Below are positions 25,910-36,545 of a stretch of DNA of 64,000 bases, one piece after another. Location of the stretch: contig JACGWO010000005.1 of assembly GCA_034509735.1 (NCBI GenBank), positions 29,108,479-29,172,478 of the forward strand, in the 5' to 3' direction. The notes below the pieces were generated by a model that saw only the letters and a program-made list of their open reading frames with translations, was not told the origin of the DNA and made no database searches. The translations under genes were made by a program, and so were the position numbers. How positions within the stretch are numbered: position 1 is the stretch's first letter; each line of letters opens with the position of its first letter. Origin of the DNA: Sesamum alatum. Lineage: Eukaryota; Streptophyta; Magnoliopsida; Lamiales; Pedaliaceae.

Positions 25910-26355
25910 TACAACTATCTCTCTTGATATTTGATATAATTACGAATATTTATTAAATGTTTAAAAAATTATAAATACCTCATTTAATTAGAAAATAATT
26001 ATGTTGCTCCTAAACGGTGAGCTGAAAACTACTACTTTACCCTTATTGAGTTTTTTTTTTTTAAAAAATATAAAAAAAAACTCTGAGGGTGAGTAAAGTA
26101 AATAATCTATAGTGCATATTAGGCCATAAAAATATTTTAGAAAGTCCTAAAAAAATATATAAAATTATAATTTAAAATTCAAAATGACATTTTGGTCAAT
26201 TCACCACAAAAATTGGACGAAAAACCTAAAAGAGCCTGACGGAATAGACTCATTGTTAGATGAACATTAAAATAAGAAGCGTATTTATAATTTTTCAAAT
26301 AACCATACAATATTTATAATTACATCAAATTTTATGGGAATTGACCATAGTTTAC
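25910..26355. mobile_element. Family X inverted-repeat element, copy 3
   Basis: Shares with copy 2 the interior landmarks TGACATTTTGGTCAATTCAC, ATTGTTAGATGAACATTAAA and GAGTAAAGTAAATAATCTAT. The ends are degraded: ATATTACAACTATCTC on the left, GACCATAGTTTACAT on the right. Non-coding. Confidence 0.45.
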
Positions 26356-26605
26356 ATAAAATTTTGAATGCAATAGTAGTGACATTGGGACCTACAAAAT
26401 AGGGGTTTTCAACCAATTGAATGCATGAAAAGGAAAAGGAGGTCTTTGCTAGCCACTCAATTCCTCATATATGTCAATGAAAATAAAGATAGTAAAGTTG
26501 AAACTTTTCCTCGGCATTTAAAGCCATGTCTGTATCAACTACTATACAAAAATGGTCCAAAGAGAATACAGACTAGCTAGATGTAACATTTGTCTCTCTC
26601 TCTCC

Positions 26606-26900
26606 TTTTTTTTTTTTTTTTTTTTTTAAAGCAATGAATATTATTAATTGAAGTAAATCAATTACAATAAGTTCTATTGAATATCAATTTTTAACAGAGA
26701 CAATTACAACAATCATATCTTGATCAACAATAACACATAAATTAAGTTTAAACAATACCTTACTATTACAGTATACAAATAATACCTACTATGCACTAGA
26801 CTATCATCCCACACATCAATGGGGTTCAAACCCATGACCTCTAAAGACTCTCTCCCACTTGATTGGGAACTCATGTTTATGAACCTTCTTATATATTGTG
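26606..26900 (-). mobile_element. SINE with tRNA-like head and A tail, - strand
   Basis: Read on the - strand, the 5' part (26780-26880) has a box A-like word (AATCAAGTGGGAGAGAG) and then a near-perfect box B (GGGTTTGAACCCC) preceded by GAGGTCATG. The element runs leftwards and ends at a long T run on the + strand (26608-26629), equal to an A tail on the - strand. Head, body and tail of about 290 bases fit a tRNA-derived plant SINE. A target duplication was not confirmed. Open frames across it are not genes. Confidence 0.6.
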
Positions 26901-27059
26901 ATTTTTTTTGCATTTACTAATTAATTTTAACAGAGTTGGACAGTGAAATTCATACTATATTCGGTATTTGTACATTGACTGTATTGATGGCTGTCACATA
27001 CCTTATATTTTTAATGAATGAGTATCTAGTGTAACATTTACAAGATTGAGCAACATTGT

Positions 27060-27545
27060 ATTCGTAGGACTGACTCAAGGAACAAGACTGTATTGGTGTC
27101 CGAAGGGTGGACAACTTTGCGAGTGCACGATGTTGGGCTAACTTAAGGAGCAGGCCTAGACTGCTGCATGAGAGTGTACTGTGTGCGGATTAAGTGAGTA
27201 CAACATGAAAAAAAGTTCATCAAGTTTTTTATACGACGTGGTTTCCTTCTTTCTTAGTTACCAATTATTTTAAGGTGTCAAAGCAACGGGCATACACAAT
27301 CGAATATGTCCACGTTGTCACTGCCTCACATCCATCCTTAGAAAGTTGGTTGTTAAGGAGGGATACCGACTATATAAGAAAGTTTAAGAACTGGTTTTCC
27401 CTAGTCAATGTGGGACGGGAGCGCTACGTTCTCCCTCTAGACCAACCCTACCTCTCGGGCACTCATACACGAATCTCACCTCTAGACATCGCTAAGGTTC
27501 CTCTAGTACCACTTTAATACAGGTCCATTCTATAACATAAAGACT
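27060..27545. mobile_element. LTR- or TRIM-like remnant
   Basis: This GC-richer segment contains TAGTCAATGTGGGACGGGAG near 27398, equivalent on the other strand to a TCCCACATTGACTA word. It also has ACTATATAAGAAAG near 27370 and a run of CTCTAGA words near 27430-27510. These features are typical of short plant LTR or TRIM repeats. A 5' part near 27090-27180 repeats GGGTGGACAAC/GTTGGGCTAAC-like words. No second LTR, primer site or target duplication was found. A + strand frame at 27275-27517 does not resemble a known protein. Confidence 0.35.
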
Positions 27546-27681
27546 TGTCGTAGGTGCTTTGGCTGGCCAACACGAATATTAATGCATGAGGGCAAGATTC
27601 AATGTTATATATCATACTAATCACTTAATAATTTAAAGTCGCAACACATTTTTCGTATAAATAACTAATCACATGACGAGT

Positions 27682-27718
<37 letters not shown>

Positions 27719-28310
27719 CCTTTTATTTTCATTAGAAGTTGAACTAATCACGTTGTAAATATAAAATTACTTGTCATGTAATTAGATTCACTATAACTGT
27801 AAAATTCTTTAGGAATTGAATATTGTTTCCTCATTATTTTTGAGTATTTAACAAATAGTTGAGCACTGTAATTAGGTATTCATGAAAGTGAAAGTGTAAA
27901 AAGCTTTTATGTTTCTAAAGAGTGTTAAATTTTTTATTAGTTATTTATTTGTGGTTATTTTGGATTTTAAACTGACTTGATCTATATTTTTTTATTGAGA
28001 GAGGTCTTCTGGTTCTTATATGTTTAATTTGGTCTGCATAATCAACTACTTTATAGAATTTTTTTTTCTTTATTTTGAATTTTTTCATGCATTTGTTTTC
28101 TCTATGATATATTATCTTCTTTTATAAAAAAATTTCTTGTTATATATATATATATATTATTATTGAATAATGAAATTATATAATTTTTTTTTTTAAAGAA
28201 TTACACTCACGTAGAGTGTGCCACGAATCACTATATACGTAGATATTTTGACATCATGGGCATTGAAAATCTAAAAAATTAGTGAAAGGGAAAGAAAGGA
28301 TAAATATTTA

Positions 28311-28673
28311 CACTACAATAAAAAATAATATTGATGATAAAATATCAAGCGGCAATCTTACAATTATCATTGAAAAAATATACCGAGGTGACAATATTGA
28401 TCTTGTCACAATAAAATTATTCGTGACAATAACTGTGTATACAGTTGTCACTATGAACAATTAACGACATATTTATAACGACAACATGAATATGGTGACA
28501 ATTATATTTATTGTTAGTGACAATTTTTATGTAAATATTTTGCCACTACTAAAATGATGGAAATTATAATATTGACAAAATAAAAGTTTTTTTGTCACTT
28601 ATAAATATAATGGTGACAATTTTTAATATTGTGATCTAATTTTTTATTGGCAATATTCCTTTCTTCTGTAGTA
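28311..28673. mobile_element. CACTA-type miniature element
   Basis: Starts CACTACAATAAAAAATAATATTG and ends CAATATTCCTTTCTTCTGTAGT, so the ends are inverted repeats bearing the CACTAC signature with one change. The interior contains repeated GTGACAAT and ATTGTCAC words on both strands, as sub-terminal repeats of CACTA elements do. At 363 bases it is non-autonomous. The flanking 3-mers do not clearly match. Confidence 0.55.
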
Positions 28674-28948
28674 GTATAAAATTATAATATTAAAGTCGTT
28701 TGTGAAACCCCCCACCCACCAAACAAAAAAGTGACAAGTTATTATTATTATTATTTTTCCAGAAAAAAATGGTACTCTAAATCCCTAATAGTCCTACACA
28801 TTAGCTGGCTGCACCTCACGTGAAATTTTTCGTGTTTATTCCAATTCTCTCTACCACAAAATTTGATATGATGGCTCTTCAATATCAATGGCATTAAATA
28901 CACAATTGACAAGCATTTATGGTGTCCATTTTCTCAATTTATTTTTGG

Positions 28949-29382
28949 CTAAATTATAGCTATATTTTATGAGAATTTACATAATTATAAATACTTTTTC
29001 AAATAAAAAATAATTATTTATCTCTAAACAGTGATATAGAAATTATCATTTTACCTTTGCTGATTTTTTTCCTTAAAAAACGCTTCAAAAAATGTCAAAA
29101 AAACTTAGAGTAAGTAACGTAAAAAAATCCCTAGGTTATATAATTAGTTCATAAAAATATTTGAATTTTTTTTAAAGAATATATAAAATTATAATATATA
29201 ATTTTAAAGGGAATTTTGGTCATTTCATCTCAAAAAATGTATTAAAATCTATGAAGGCTAACAGAACGCGCTCGTTGTCAGACGAACGTTAAAATGAGGG
29301 AGAAATTTGTAATTTCTAAACAACGAAAATATATTTATAATTAATTATGCCAAACATTAAGGAGAATGTCTATAATTTATCC
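28949..29382. mobile_element. Family X inverted-repeat element, copy 4
   Basis: The left end (GGCTAAATTATAGCTATATT) and right end (GAATGTCTATAATTTATCC) are inverted versions of one another. The interior shares CGCTCGTTGTCAGACGAACG and TTTGGTCATTTCATCTC with copies 2 and 3. Non-coding. Confidence 0.5.
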
Positions 29383-29459
29383 TTTATTTTTTTTTTCTTT
29401 TTTCCTTTTTGTTTTGCATTATATTTGGTCCAAAATATTATTAGAGAAGAGAATCCTAA

Positions 29460-29645
29460 TTTAGGAATGGCATCATGGTCGGGTAAATCGGGGCCCCGCC
29501 CCAAAAGGGGCGGGTTTAGGTCCTCATTCGATGCCAAAAACTCTAAGCTCAACTTGGTTGAAAATGTATCGGGGTACATATCTTGTATTTTTTAATTGGA
29601 TTGGATCTCAAGTTCTGATAGACCCACCCCATTTTCATTCCTAAA
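29460..29645. mobile_element. Miniature element with TTTAGGAATG ends
   Basis: The left end TTTAGGAATGGCATCATGG is mirrored by the right end CCATTTTCATTCCTAAA. It is the same end type as the element at 2946-3308. The interior has a GC-rich stretch (GGGGCCCCGCCCC, GGGGCGGG) around 29490-29515 that can pair with itself. Short frames on either strand are not supported as genes. Confidence 0.5.
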
Positions 29646-29954
29646 ATCCTTAGAGCGCAAAAATGGGTACTTTCAAGTTAATCATAAATTAAGACATTGA
29701 ATATTATTTGTCTTCATATTTTTAAAAATTTATATTTTTTAATTATGTTAAAAGCGGATGAAGCATGACATGAGAGTGTAAATCATGATAATTGACGTGA
29801 CATGTAAAAAGTATTAATAACACATAAAACCGAAATAATTATACTTATATGATTTTTCTTTTAATAAAAGAAAAGAGAAAAGGTGACGGAAAAAACTTGA
29901 GAGAATTTCACTAAACTCAGAAACAAACAATAGGTTCTTGAAAAAAAAAAAAAA

Positions 29955-30374
29955 GGTAAATTATAATTATCTCCCCTGAAATTTAGTATAATTATAAATA
30001 TCACCTCATTATTTGAAAAATTATAAATATTTCCTGAGGCTTGTAACCGTCTAACAAATAACTTACTTCTATTCATTTCATAGGTGAACTGATCAAAATG
30101 TTCTTATGAACTGAATTATTTTTTATTTAATTTTTAAAATTTTTTTGAACTACAATGCGGAGGGAGAGGTTTCTTAAGTTTTTTACACAGAGGAGCAATA
30201 ATGCAATTTGCTTCAGCTGATTTTTCTATAATTTTAATAAAAATTTCAAGGGCAAAATGGTTTTAGGTCTTTGGTTAAAAATTCCAAACCTCAGGGGGTA
30301 TTTGTAATTTTTTAAATAATGAGGGAATATTTGTAATTATGCCAAATCTCAGGAGAGGTAGCTGTAATTTACCA
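29955..30374. mobile_element. Family X inverted-repeat element, copy 5
   Basis: Clear termini: AGGTAAATTATAATTATCTC on the left, AGAGGTAGCTGTAATTTACC on the right. The interior landmarks are TGAGGCTTGTAACCGTCTAA near 30035, GAGCAATAATGCAATTTGC near 30193 and CAAACCTCAGGGGGTATTTG near 30285. This is one of the best-preserved members and belongs with copies at 31471, 57714 and 59279. Non-coding. Confidence 0.65.
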
Positions 30375-30558
30375 ATATATATATATATATATATGCCACG
30401 AAATGAAATTATGAGAAATTAAAAATTTTCACAAGCAAGCCTTATTTATCAAAATTAATAAAGTATAATTTAAAATAAATATTTATTTAATAAATATTGT
30501 TGAGTGATTCCAAGCTTATTTTCAAGTACTTTAATTAGTTCAATATCATTAAGGTTTA

Positions 30559-30994
30559 TCTATACTATTATATAAAGCAAACTCTATTTTTACTAATAAA
30601 TAGCGGTTACTTACACCGTAACATCAATTTTTTGGTTATACCGATAATACTCCTAAGTTAGTTTTATTTCTTTTCTTTCTTTCTTTCTTTCTTTTTTTTT
30701 TTTTTATAAATACAATGTGTTGATTAATATGTATATTTTCTTATTTACAATAACTTTAAAGCGAACAATATTTCTATACTATTACATAAAGCAAACCCTA
30801 TTTTCACTAATAAATGGCGGTTACTTACACCGTAACACCAATTTTCTGGTTACACCGATAATACCCCTAAGTTAGTTTTTATTGTTTTTCCTTTTTTTTT
30901 AAATGCAATGTATTGATAATATGTATATTTTTTTATTTACAATAACTTTAAAACGTGCAATATTAATTTATATGGACACAGGGATGACGTGCCA
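30559..30994 (+). mobile_element. Short Helitron-like element with duplicated 5' part
   Basis: The 5' end reads TCTATACTATTATATAAAG, preceded by A. The 3' end reads CTAG followed by T, so the insertion is between A and T as expected for Helitrons. A short palindrome (CGTGCCACG) lies about 5 bases before CTAG; it is weak compared with the usual hairpin. The first ~210 bases are repeated nearly intact from 30773 (TCTATACTATTACATAAAG, GGCGGTTACTTACACCGTAACA). The element thus holds two 5' parts and one 3' end. No Rep/helicase coding. Confidence 0.6.
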
Positions 30995-31090
30995 CGATAA
31001 CTAGTAGTGCTTATGTGAACTTTGCGCGGATTTTGGTGGTGTTGTGCTGATGGCATTAGTGTTTCAACTAATTGTTTAGGCATAGGATAT

Positions 31091-31280
31091 TACTACAAGA
31101 AAATATAATATTAGTAACAAAATAAAAAATGATATTTTAAATTTTGTCACTAAAAATATAAATTAAATAAAAAATATTTTAATTTTATCACAATATAATT
31201 ATTAATAACAAAAATTATACATAAAATTATTGTTATATACAATAAGTGACATAACAACAACACAAATATCGTAATTTGAA
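31091..31280. mobile_element. Fragment with a CACTA-like left end
   Basis: Starts ACTACAAGAAAATATAATAT and carries ATTTTGTCACTAAAAAT and GTGACATAACAACA words like the sub-terminal repeats of the element at 28311. No matching right end was found nearby, so it is a fragment or a chance resemblance. Confidence 0.25.
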
Positions 31281-31470
31281 AAAATATTCTACTAAAGGAT
31301 TTTAAATAATTCCAAATTAAAAGAATTTAAAATCTGTCAATAAAATATAGTTTAAAATCAGCATATGAGATTTAAAATCTTGTAAATTTAGAGTTTCCCT
31401 TGACAAATTCAAAAGAATTTATTATTAGAAATTTGAGATCAATAATTTCAAATCCGCACATTAACATATT

Positions 31471-31887
31471 AAATATTTGAGTGAATTACAATGACCTCTC
31501 CTGGGTTTATCATAATTACGGATACTCCTTCGTTGTTTAAAAAATTACAAATACCTCCGCTGAGGTTTGCAACCGTCTAACAAATAATTGATTTTCATCC
31601 ATTTTTATGGGTGAATTGACCAAAATGCCCTTATACAAATTGAATTATTTCTTAAAAAATTTTCTAAATTTTTTTTGCACAAAAATACGTAGGGAGATGT
31701 TTTTTATACAGAAATGAACAATAATGTAATTTACCTCGACTGATTAAAAAAAACTCAAGGGTAAAAAATGAATCATTTCAGACACTTGGTTAAAATTACA
31801 AACCTCAGGAGATATTTATAATTTTTGAAACAATAAAAAAATATTCATAATTATATTAACCCGTTGGAGAGCTCATTGTAATTCAAC
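31471..31887. mobile_element. Family X inverted-repeat element, copy 6
   Basis: The left end GAGTGAATTACAATGACCTC and the right end GAGAGCTCATTGTAATTCAAC are inverted repeats. The interior repeats the landmarks of copy 5 (GAGGTTTGCAACCGTCTAAC, GAACAATAATGTAATTTACC, TACAAACCTCAGGAGATATT). Non-coding. Confidence 0.6.
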
Positions 31888-32411
31888 TTATTTTTTTTTC
31901 TATTTTTTTAAATAACTCACAATTGATGGAGGGAACCAAATAATACTAAAAGAAATTGAAAAGGACAGAACAAAAAGAGAAAAGAAGAAGAGGAGCAGTA
32001 TGAATTGTCATTCTGTCTGATGTGGAGACAGAAAAACCTTACAGAGTAATTTATTGGCCCTCAGATTCTGATTTTGTTCTTCCCTTTTTGAGGTTGTAAA
32101 GGGAAGAATTTCATCATCTCTTCCTCATTGTCTGTTTCAAATGCTCCCAACCACCAATAATATATCACTGCCCTCCACTTGCATTCTTGATTTTTGTATT
32201 TTTCTGCAAATAATAATTGTTGAAAATTGATTATAATATTATTTTAAGTACAGACACTGCAACAAAAAGATGATATTAGTGATTCAAATGTTAAATGATA
32301 ATTATAAAGTTGCACTTTCACAAAATAAATATAATATAGTTTTTGAAGAATTATTATTGGTACAGATCTTGTATACTTGTGAGCTATTGATGATTAGTGA
32401 TATATTATACT

Positions 32412-32683
32412 CACTACAAAAAAATACCTTAATAATTACGAAAAAATTTGATGTTAAAATCAGCATCGAATTAATTAGTAAGTAAATTTTTTGTTGTTAA
32501 TCTAGCTATTTAATATATATATATAAAATTCATTGCTAAATTCGTTAGCAAGTATATTTCGTTGCTAAATGTATTAGCAAGTAAATTTCTCGTATTAATT
32601 AAAATAAATTAACAACGAGAAATTTACTTGTTAATTAGCTCGACGCTAATATTTTTTTACTATTGAATAATTTTCTTGTAGTG
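32412..32683. mobile_element. CACTA-type miniature element with ACT target duplication
   Basis: Begins CACTACAAAAAAATACC and ends ATTTTCTTGTAGTG, exact inverted repeats at the CACTACAA core. ACT occurs immediately before (32409-32411) and after (32684-32686), giving the 3-bp target duplication of the CACTA superfamily. The interior has inverted GCAAGTAAATTTC/GAAATTTACTTG words around 32577 and 32620 that fold together. At 272 bases it carries no protein. Confidence 0.75.
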
Positions 32684-32702
32684 ACTGACAATTGATATAT
32701 TA

Positions 32703-32978
32703 AGGGAAAAATGCAAGGAACCCCCCTGTGATATATATTGCAAATGTGCAAATTACCCTCTATGAAAAAATAAATAGCAATTTATCCCCTTATATTTTCT
32801 AAAATGAAGCAATTTACCCTCTTGTATTTTCGAAAATGAAGCAATTTACCTCCCGCCTAGGGAGGTAAATTGCTTCATTTTGGAAAACACAGGGGGGTAA
32901 ATTGCTATTTTTTTTTCATAGAGGAATAATTTGATCATTTGCAATATCACATGAGGTAAATTGCATTAATATTTTCTC
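32703..32978. repeat. Long near-perfect hairpin, AAATTGC/GCAATTT arms
   Basis: The sequence reads into a centre near 32857 (CCTCCCGCCTAGGGAGG) and back out. TCTATGAAAAAATAAATAGC, GCAATTTACCTCCC and AAATGAAGCAATTTACC on the left each pair with matching words on the right. The left arm contains one extra copy of a ~35-base unit (ATTTTC-AAAATGAAGCAATTTACC). It is probably a MITE. If transcribed it would make a long double-stranded RNA. Confidence 0.7.
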
Positions 32979-33002
32979 TTATTGGGTTGCACTGTGGGCA
33001 TG

Positions 33003-33224
33003 TCACTAGTTATTTATGACAATAATTTTATATAAAAAAAATATTTCTAGTTATTATTAATAATATTTTTCAGACAATAATTGCCACTATTTAAATTATG
33101 AACATCAGTATCACGGGAAATAAAAAGTGTCTTGTCATTTGATTATATGTAAATTAATGACAATGTTAATATCAGCATTTTAAATATTTTGTCAATAATA
33201 TATATTTTTTTAGTGATAAGAGTA
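33003..33224. mobile_element. Possible miniature element with 'CACTAGT/TTAGTGA' ends
   Basis: CACTAGTTATTTATGACAAT at the left and ATATTTTTTTAGTGA at the right form weak inverted ends. TGACAAT/ATTGTC words lie inside, as in the CACTA-like elements nearby. The limits and the class are uncertain. Confidence 0.25.
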
Positions 33225-33315
33225 TTTTCTTTAAAAGAACTTTTTGCTTGTAAAAATACTCTAAAATCTTTATCGTGGCTAAAAGCCATAGAAAATAATT
33301 TTGCCATGGTTGATG

Positions 33316-33565
33316 AACGTTCCATAATTTACACCGTTTGTAATTTTGGTTCTATTAATTTTCGACGTAGCAATTTTAGTCCCATAAGTCCACAAAAGTT
33401 GCAATTTTAGTCCCATGAACAGATTCCGTTAAAAATCTTAACAGATGGATCCGTTAACGGAATATGTCAATGGGACTAAAATTGTAACGTTTGTGGATTT
33501 AAGGGACTAAATTTACTACGTCGAAAATTAATAAGACCAAAATCATAAAGTGTAAGTTATGGTAT
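33316..33565. mobile_element. Fold-back element abutting the LINE
   Basis: The left arm (CCATAATTTACACCGTTTGT, ATTAATTTTCGACGTAGCAA, TTTTAGTCCCATAAG) pairs with the right arm. The right arm carries GGGACTAAATTTACTACGTC, GAAAATTAATAAGACCAAAA and AAGTGTAAGTTATGG. It ends where the LINE reverse transcriptase remnant begins, so it may have inserted into or replaced the LINE 3' portion. Non-coding. Confidence 0.55.
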
Positions 33566-34690
33566 GTACAATGCAATTTCTCTGTATGTTTAGAGTGAGA
33601 AATAGTTCTTTTAACAGTGGGAGGAGTATTGGGTGAAAAGAGAATACGGGTTTTCGACCAGGAGATAGTTTGACCGGAAACAATACTAAACCTAGAGAAA
33701 AGATGTTGAAGATATTGAAGGGAAACAATATTAGCCTTGAAAAACAAAATGCAGTCATTGCAAAACATAAGATAGGATTTTTTGGACCATTCTTGCTAGG
33801 TGCTAGAGCCCCAATCATTTTATGATGCCAAATTGCCAATCCTTCAAGATACTTTGGATGAGAATTTCGAAACAAAGTATGAAAAGGTAGGGGGACAACG
33901 GATCTTCTTGTCTAATTCTCCTAGAAGGGATCCAAGAAAGAGAATGATCTTAGTTAATATGCACAGAATAGGAGACGGATGAAATACACACGTAAATCCA
34001 CTAGATGAATTGGTCCAAATATTTAATTTTTGAAGAGTATATTGATAAAATTCCACTTAAGTTTATCGTAAACTGTTTTTAAATCAATTTTCAAGGCGAT
34101 AAAGTGTTGTTTGCTTTTCTTAGACTTTAGGGTATGTAAAAGCTCATGGGCCATAAGAGTGTTATCTGCAATAAGATGTTTTGGAGTGAATGCATTTTGA
34201 TAAGGACAAATCAGATCATTCATAAGAGGTTTCATACAGAGGAAAATTATATTAGAAATAATTTTATAGATGATATTGCAGAGACTAATGGGCCAAAAAT
34301 GCGAATACAGCGGCAGGTTTAGTCTTTTAGGATAACTATAATATTAGTAGCATTCAAAGTAGGGGGTAAGTAGCCCGTTTTGGGAAAAAAAATTGCACGA
34401 AAGGAATAACTTAGGTTTTGATTGTTGACCAATACTGTTGGACAAATGTAGCAGTTAGTCCATCTGGACCGGGGGCTTTATCTAGGCCCATTTTAAATAG
34501 AGCCTTGTAAATTTCATATAGTAAAATAGGCTCTATTAGGGAGAATTTCTGTGCCAGTGATAGCACAAGAATTAAACCATCGAAAAAGAAGAAATAATTG
34601 ACACAACGAATTTTAAGATGAGAAGGGGCTGAAATAGATTAATAATAAGTCACAAAAGAAGAAGCAATTTTGGCAGAGTTTGTAATCCAT
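33560..34690 (-). pseudogene. LINE reverse transcriptase remnant
   Basis: On the - strand KAPGPDG, a hallmark of plant LINE reverse transcriptases, lies near 34475, followed by a segment like 'QNAF.P..LI.DN.L.AHELLHTL' near 34190 and 'LKIDLKTVYDKLKW' near 34100 (motif A region). Near 33750 the catalytic F-A-D-D box is changed to F-C-N-D, followed by SGQTISWSKTRILFSPNT. The distance between motif A and the catalytic box is shorter than usual, so internal sequence is lost. Stops and frame changes separate the pieces; it cannot be functional. Confidence 0.75.
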
Positions 34691-34738
34691 TGGTAGTTAG
34701 GTCCTTAATACCTTGAATAAAGTTTATACGTCTTCGGT

Positions 34739-35501
34739 GACTAGCGTATTTTTCTTTCTTCTTCTTTTTATTTAGAAAACTAAATCAAACCCTTTATTGC
34801 AAAGTAATACAAATATACAGATAATTAGAAAGTACCATACAAGTACACTGCTTTCGAGCGACTTTCTGATCATTACGCACATTAGACATTTAAGCGACTT
34901 AGCTTTGATCGGCTTATGGGCTCACTTCTTTCTACTATCACCTTCCTCATCCTTGTTGTCTTCCTCGTCCTCGTCCTCAACATAATCTATATCTTCATTT
35001 TCTTGAAATCGAGACAGTATTGCTGAGTTCAAATTATTTTCGTGTTTGACATTTTTAGGAGCATCGATGCCGGTGTTCTTGCTCGCTTCACCTCTCTTTC
35101 TTCCCCATCGCGCCGGAAGCCTGAGTAATAATAGAAATGGTGTGGATCAAAGGATGATGATGCCGATGCTCTCTTCGGCTTGGAGCGCGCAGAAGCTTGG
35201 AGAGTGATGACTTCTCTGGCTTCTTGGATCATTGAGTTGTTGTAGTTCTTCAGTAGGGATAAATGATGCTCGCATAATGAAATTCATTTTGCGGCTTACG
35301 GTGGCCTTGCCAGCTCTTCCCGTCAGTCTTGCAGCAGGGGACGACTGGCTCATTTTTCTCGGGCTACTCTGCCTTGCCTGCTGCGGTCTTACCGCCAGAG
35401 TTTTCCCGTTTGCAACTAGTATTGAATTCTCTCTGAAAAGCTGGAATGGCGTCGGATGAGCTCCCATTCTCATCGAACTGGGAAGGCGAAAGACTAGCGT
35501 A
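34739..35501. repeat. 10-bp target duplication around the WRC retrocopy
   Basis: GACTAGCGTA is present at 34739-34748 and again at 35492-35501, immediately outside the inserted cDNA-like segment. Removing the segment plus one copy restores a continuous LINE frame on the - strand, TKFFHAYAS followed by HRRRINFIQGIKD, a typical plant LINE linker. This confirms an insertion rather than a chance juxtaposition. In copy B the pair is GACTAACGTA (45300-45309) and GACTAGCGTA (46981-46990). Confidence 0.85.
34749..35491 (-). pseudogene. Processed retrocopy of a WRC-domain gene inside LINE copy A
   Basis: On the - strand a Cys/Trp/His segment reads CCKTDGKSWQ (about 35340-35305) and, after a frame shift, CEHHLSLLKNYN (about 35273-35238). 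Together these match the plant WRC domain, a plant-specific Cys3His zinc-binding motif. They are followed by SKPKRASASSSFDPHHFYYYSGF and, in another frame, an acidic tail (DYVEDEDEE). After the reading frames come AATAAAGGG and an A-rich tail ending at 34749. Short size, no visible intron, A tail and target duplication show a 5'-truncated retrocopy. WRC proteins are generally nuclear and thought to be regulatory; the parent gene is not in this window. Frames are broken, so no product is expected. Confidence 0.7.
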
Positions 35502-35799
35502 AGCATGGAAGAACTTAGTATATAGGTCACATTGATTAAACCAATTTACCTTAGCTCATTGCTTCCAATATTGATCCTTGTGTTTTAAAAGATTACTAAG
35601 AGTTTGGTTTGTCAGGTAAATCTTTGGAGCAGTGTGTCTGATTGTTGGGGACTGCAATAACTTATTAAGAGACTCTAATTTATAGTATTCTTGATTTAAT
35701 TGAGTGTCAATGTTTTCGTAAACTATTTTTTTTCCATCTAAGAGCTAACTTAGTAAACACACGACAAATATCATTAAAGCGACAGTTAGGAGCATTATC

Positions 35800-36545
35800 A
35801 CCAAAACTGACTCCAAGCTTGGTTAACCAGATGTATGAAACCTACATGTAAAGTCCATGCATTCTCAACTTAAAAGTTTTGTTCTAGGAGCTGGGAGTGA
35901 ATTCGTGTCAATAGAATAGGGGAGTGATCTGGAACGGGTTGAGAAAGATGTGTGACTACAGTGGCGTGAAAAAATACTATAACCGAGGTTTGATTCACTA
36001 GATATTTATCCAGCCGTTCACAAATAAATGATTTTTTCGAACTTGCGGTTGGTCCAGGTAAAAGGGTAGCCACAAAACCCAAATCGAATTAAGTTGCAGT
36101 AATTAACACAATTTCTAAAATATGTTGCCTTTGCATGGAAAAACGACCACCTCTTTTTTATTTTGTTTTTTTATTGTGTGTAACAAATTATTAAATCCCC
36201 AAGAAACAATCCAATTTATCTCTAGAATGCAAATCGTCAAAGTTTTTGTAGAGTAAGTCATACCTAATGTTGGAGTGCTACTTGTGGATTTACATGCGGT
36301 GGAGCGATGGGTTTCTGGTCCAGATGGAACTGCCACAACCATATGAACAAGCCTGGGCTGAAGTATTGATTCTGACGCCCGAACCCATGGCGGAGGTGGG
36401 GACCGGTCTGGGTAGCTTATAGCTTCTCTTAGAAACAACCTCAGGGATAACCCCCGGAGCTGCAACGCTTGAAAGAGGGAAGCAACAATGGGAGTCTGTG
36501 TAAGGTCAGACAGCTGAAGGGTGATGCTCTGAGCCCATTCGCTCA
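35800..36545 (-). pseudogene. LINE endonuclease remnant, copy A
   Basis: On the - strand, the word FICERLDKYLVNQTS is followed by VVTHLSQPVPDHSPIL near 36030-35900. This matches the C-terminal part of the apurinic-type endonuclease of plant LINEs (ERLDR...W..F......HL....SDHSPI). Upstream, SWGFNNLLHTIKK near 36190 corresponds to the GDFN segment. The 5' half up to 36545 is scrambled by frame changes. Many indels separate it from the copy at 47210-48090. Confidence 0.7.
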
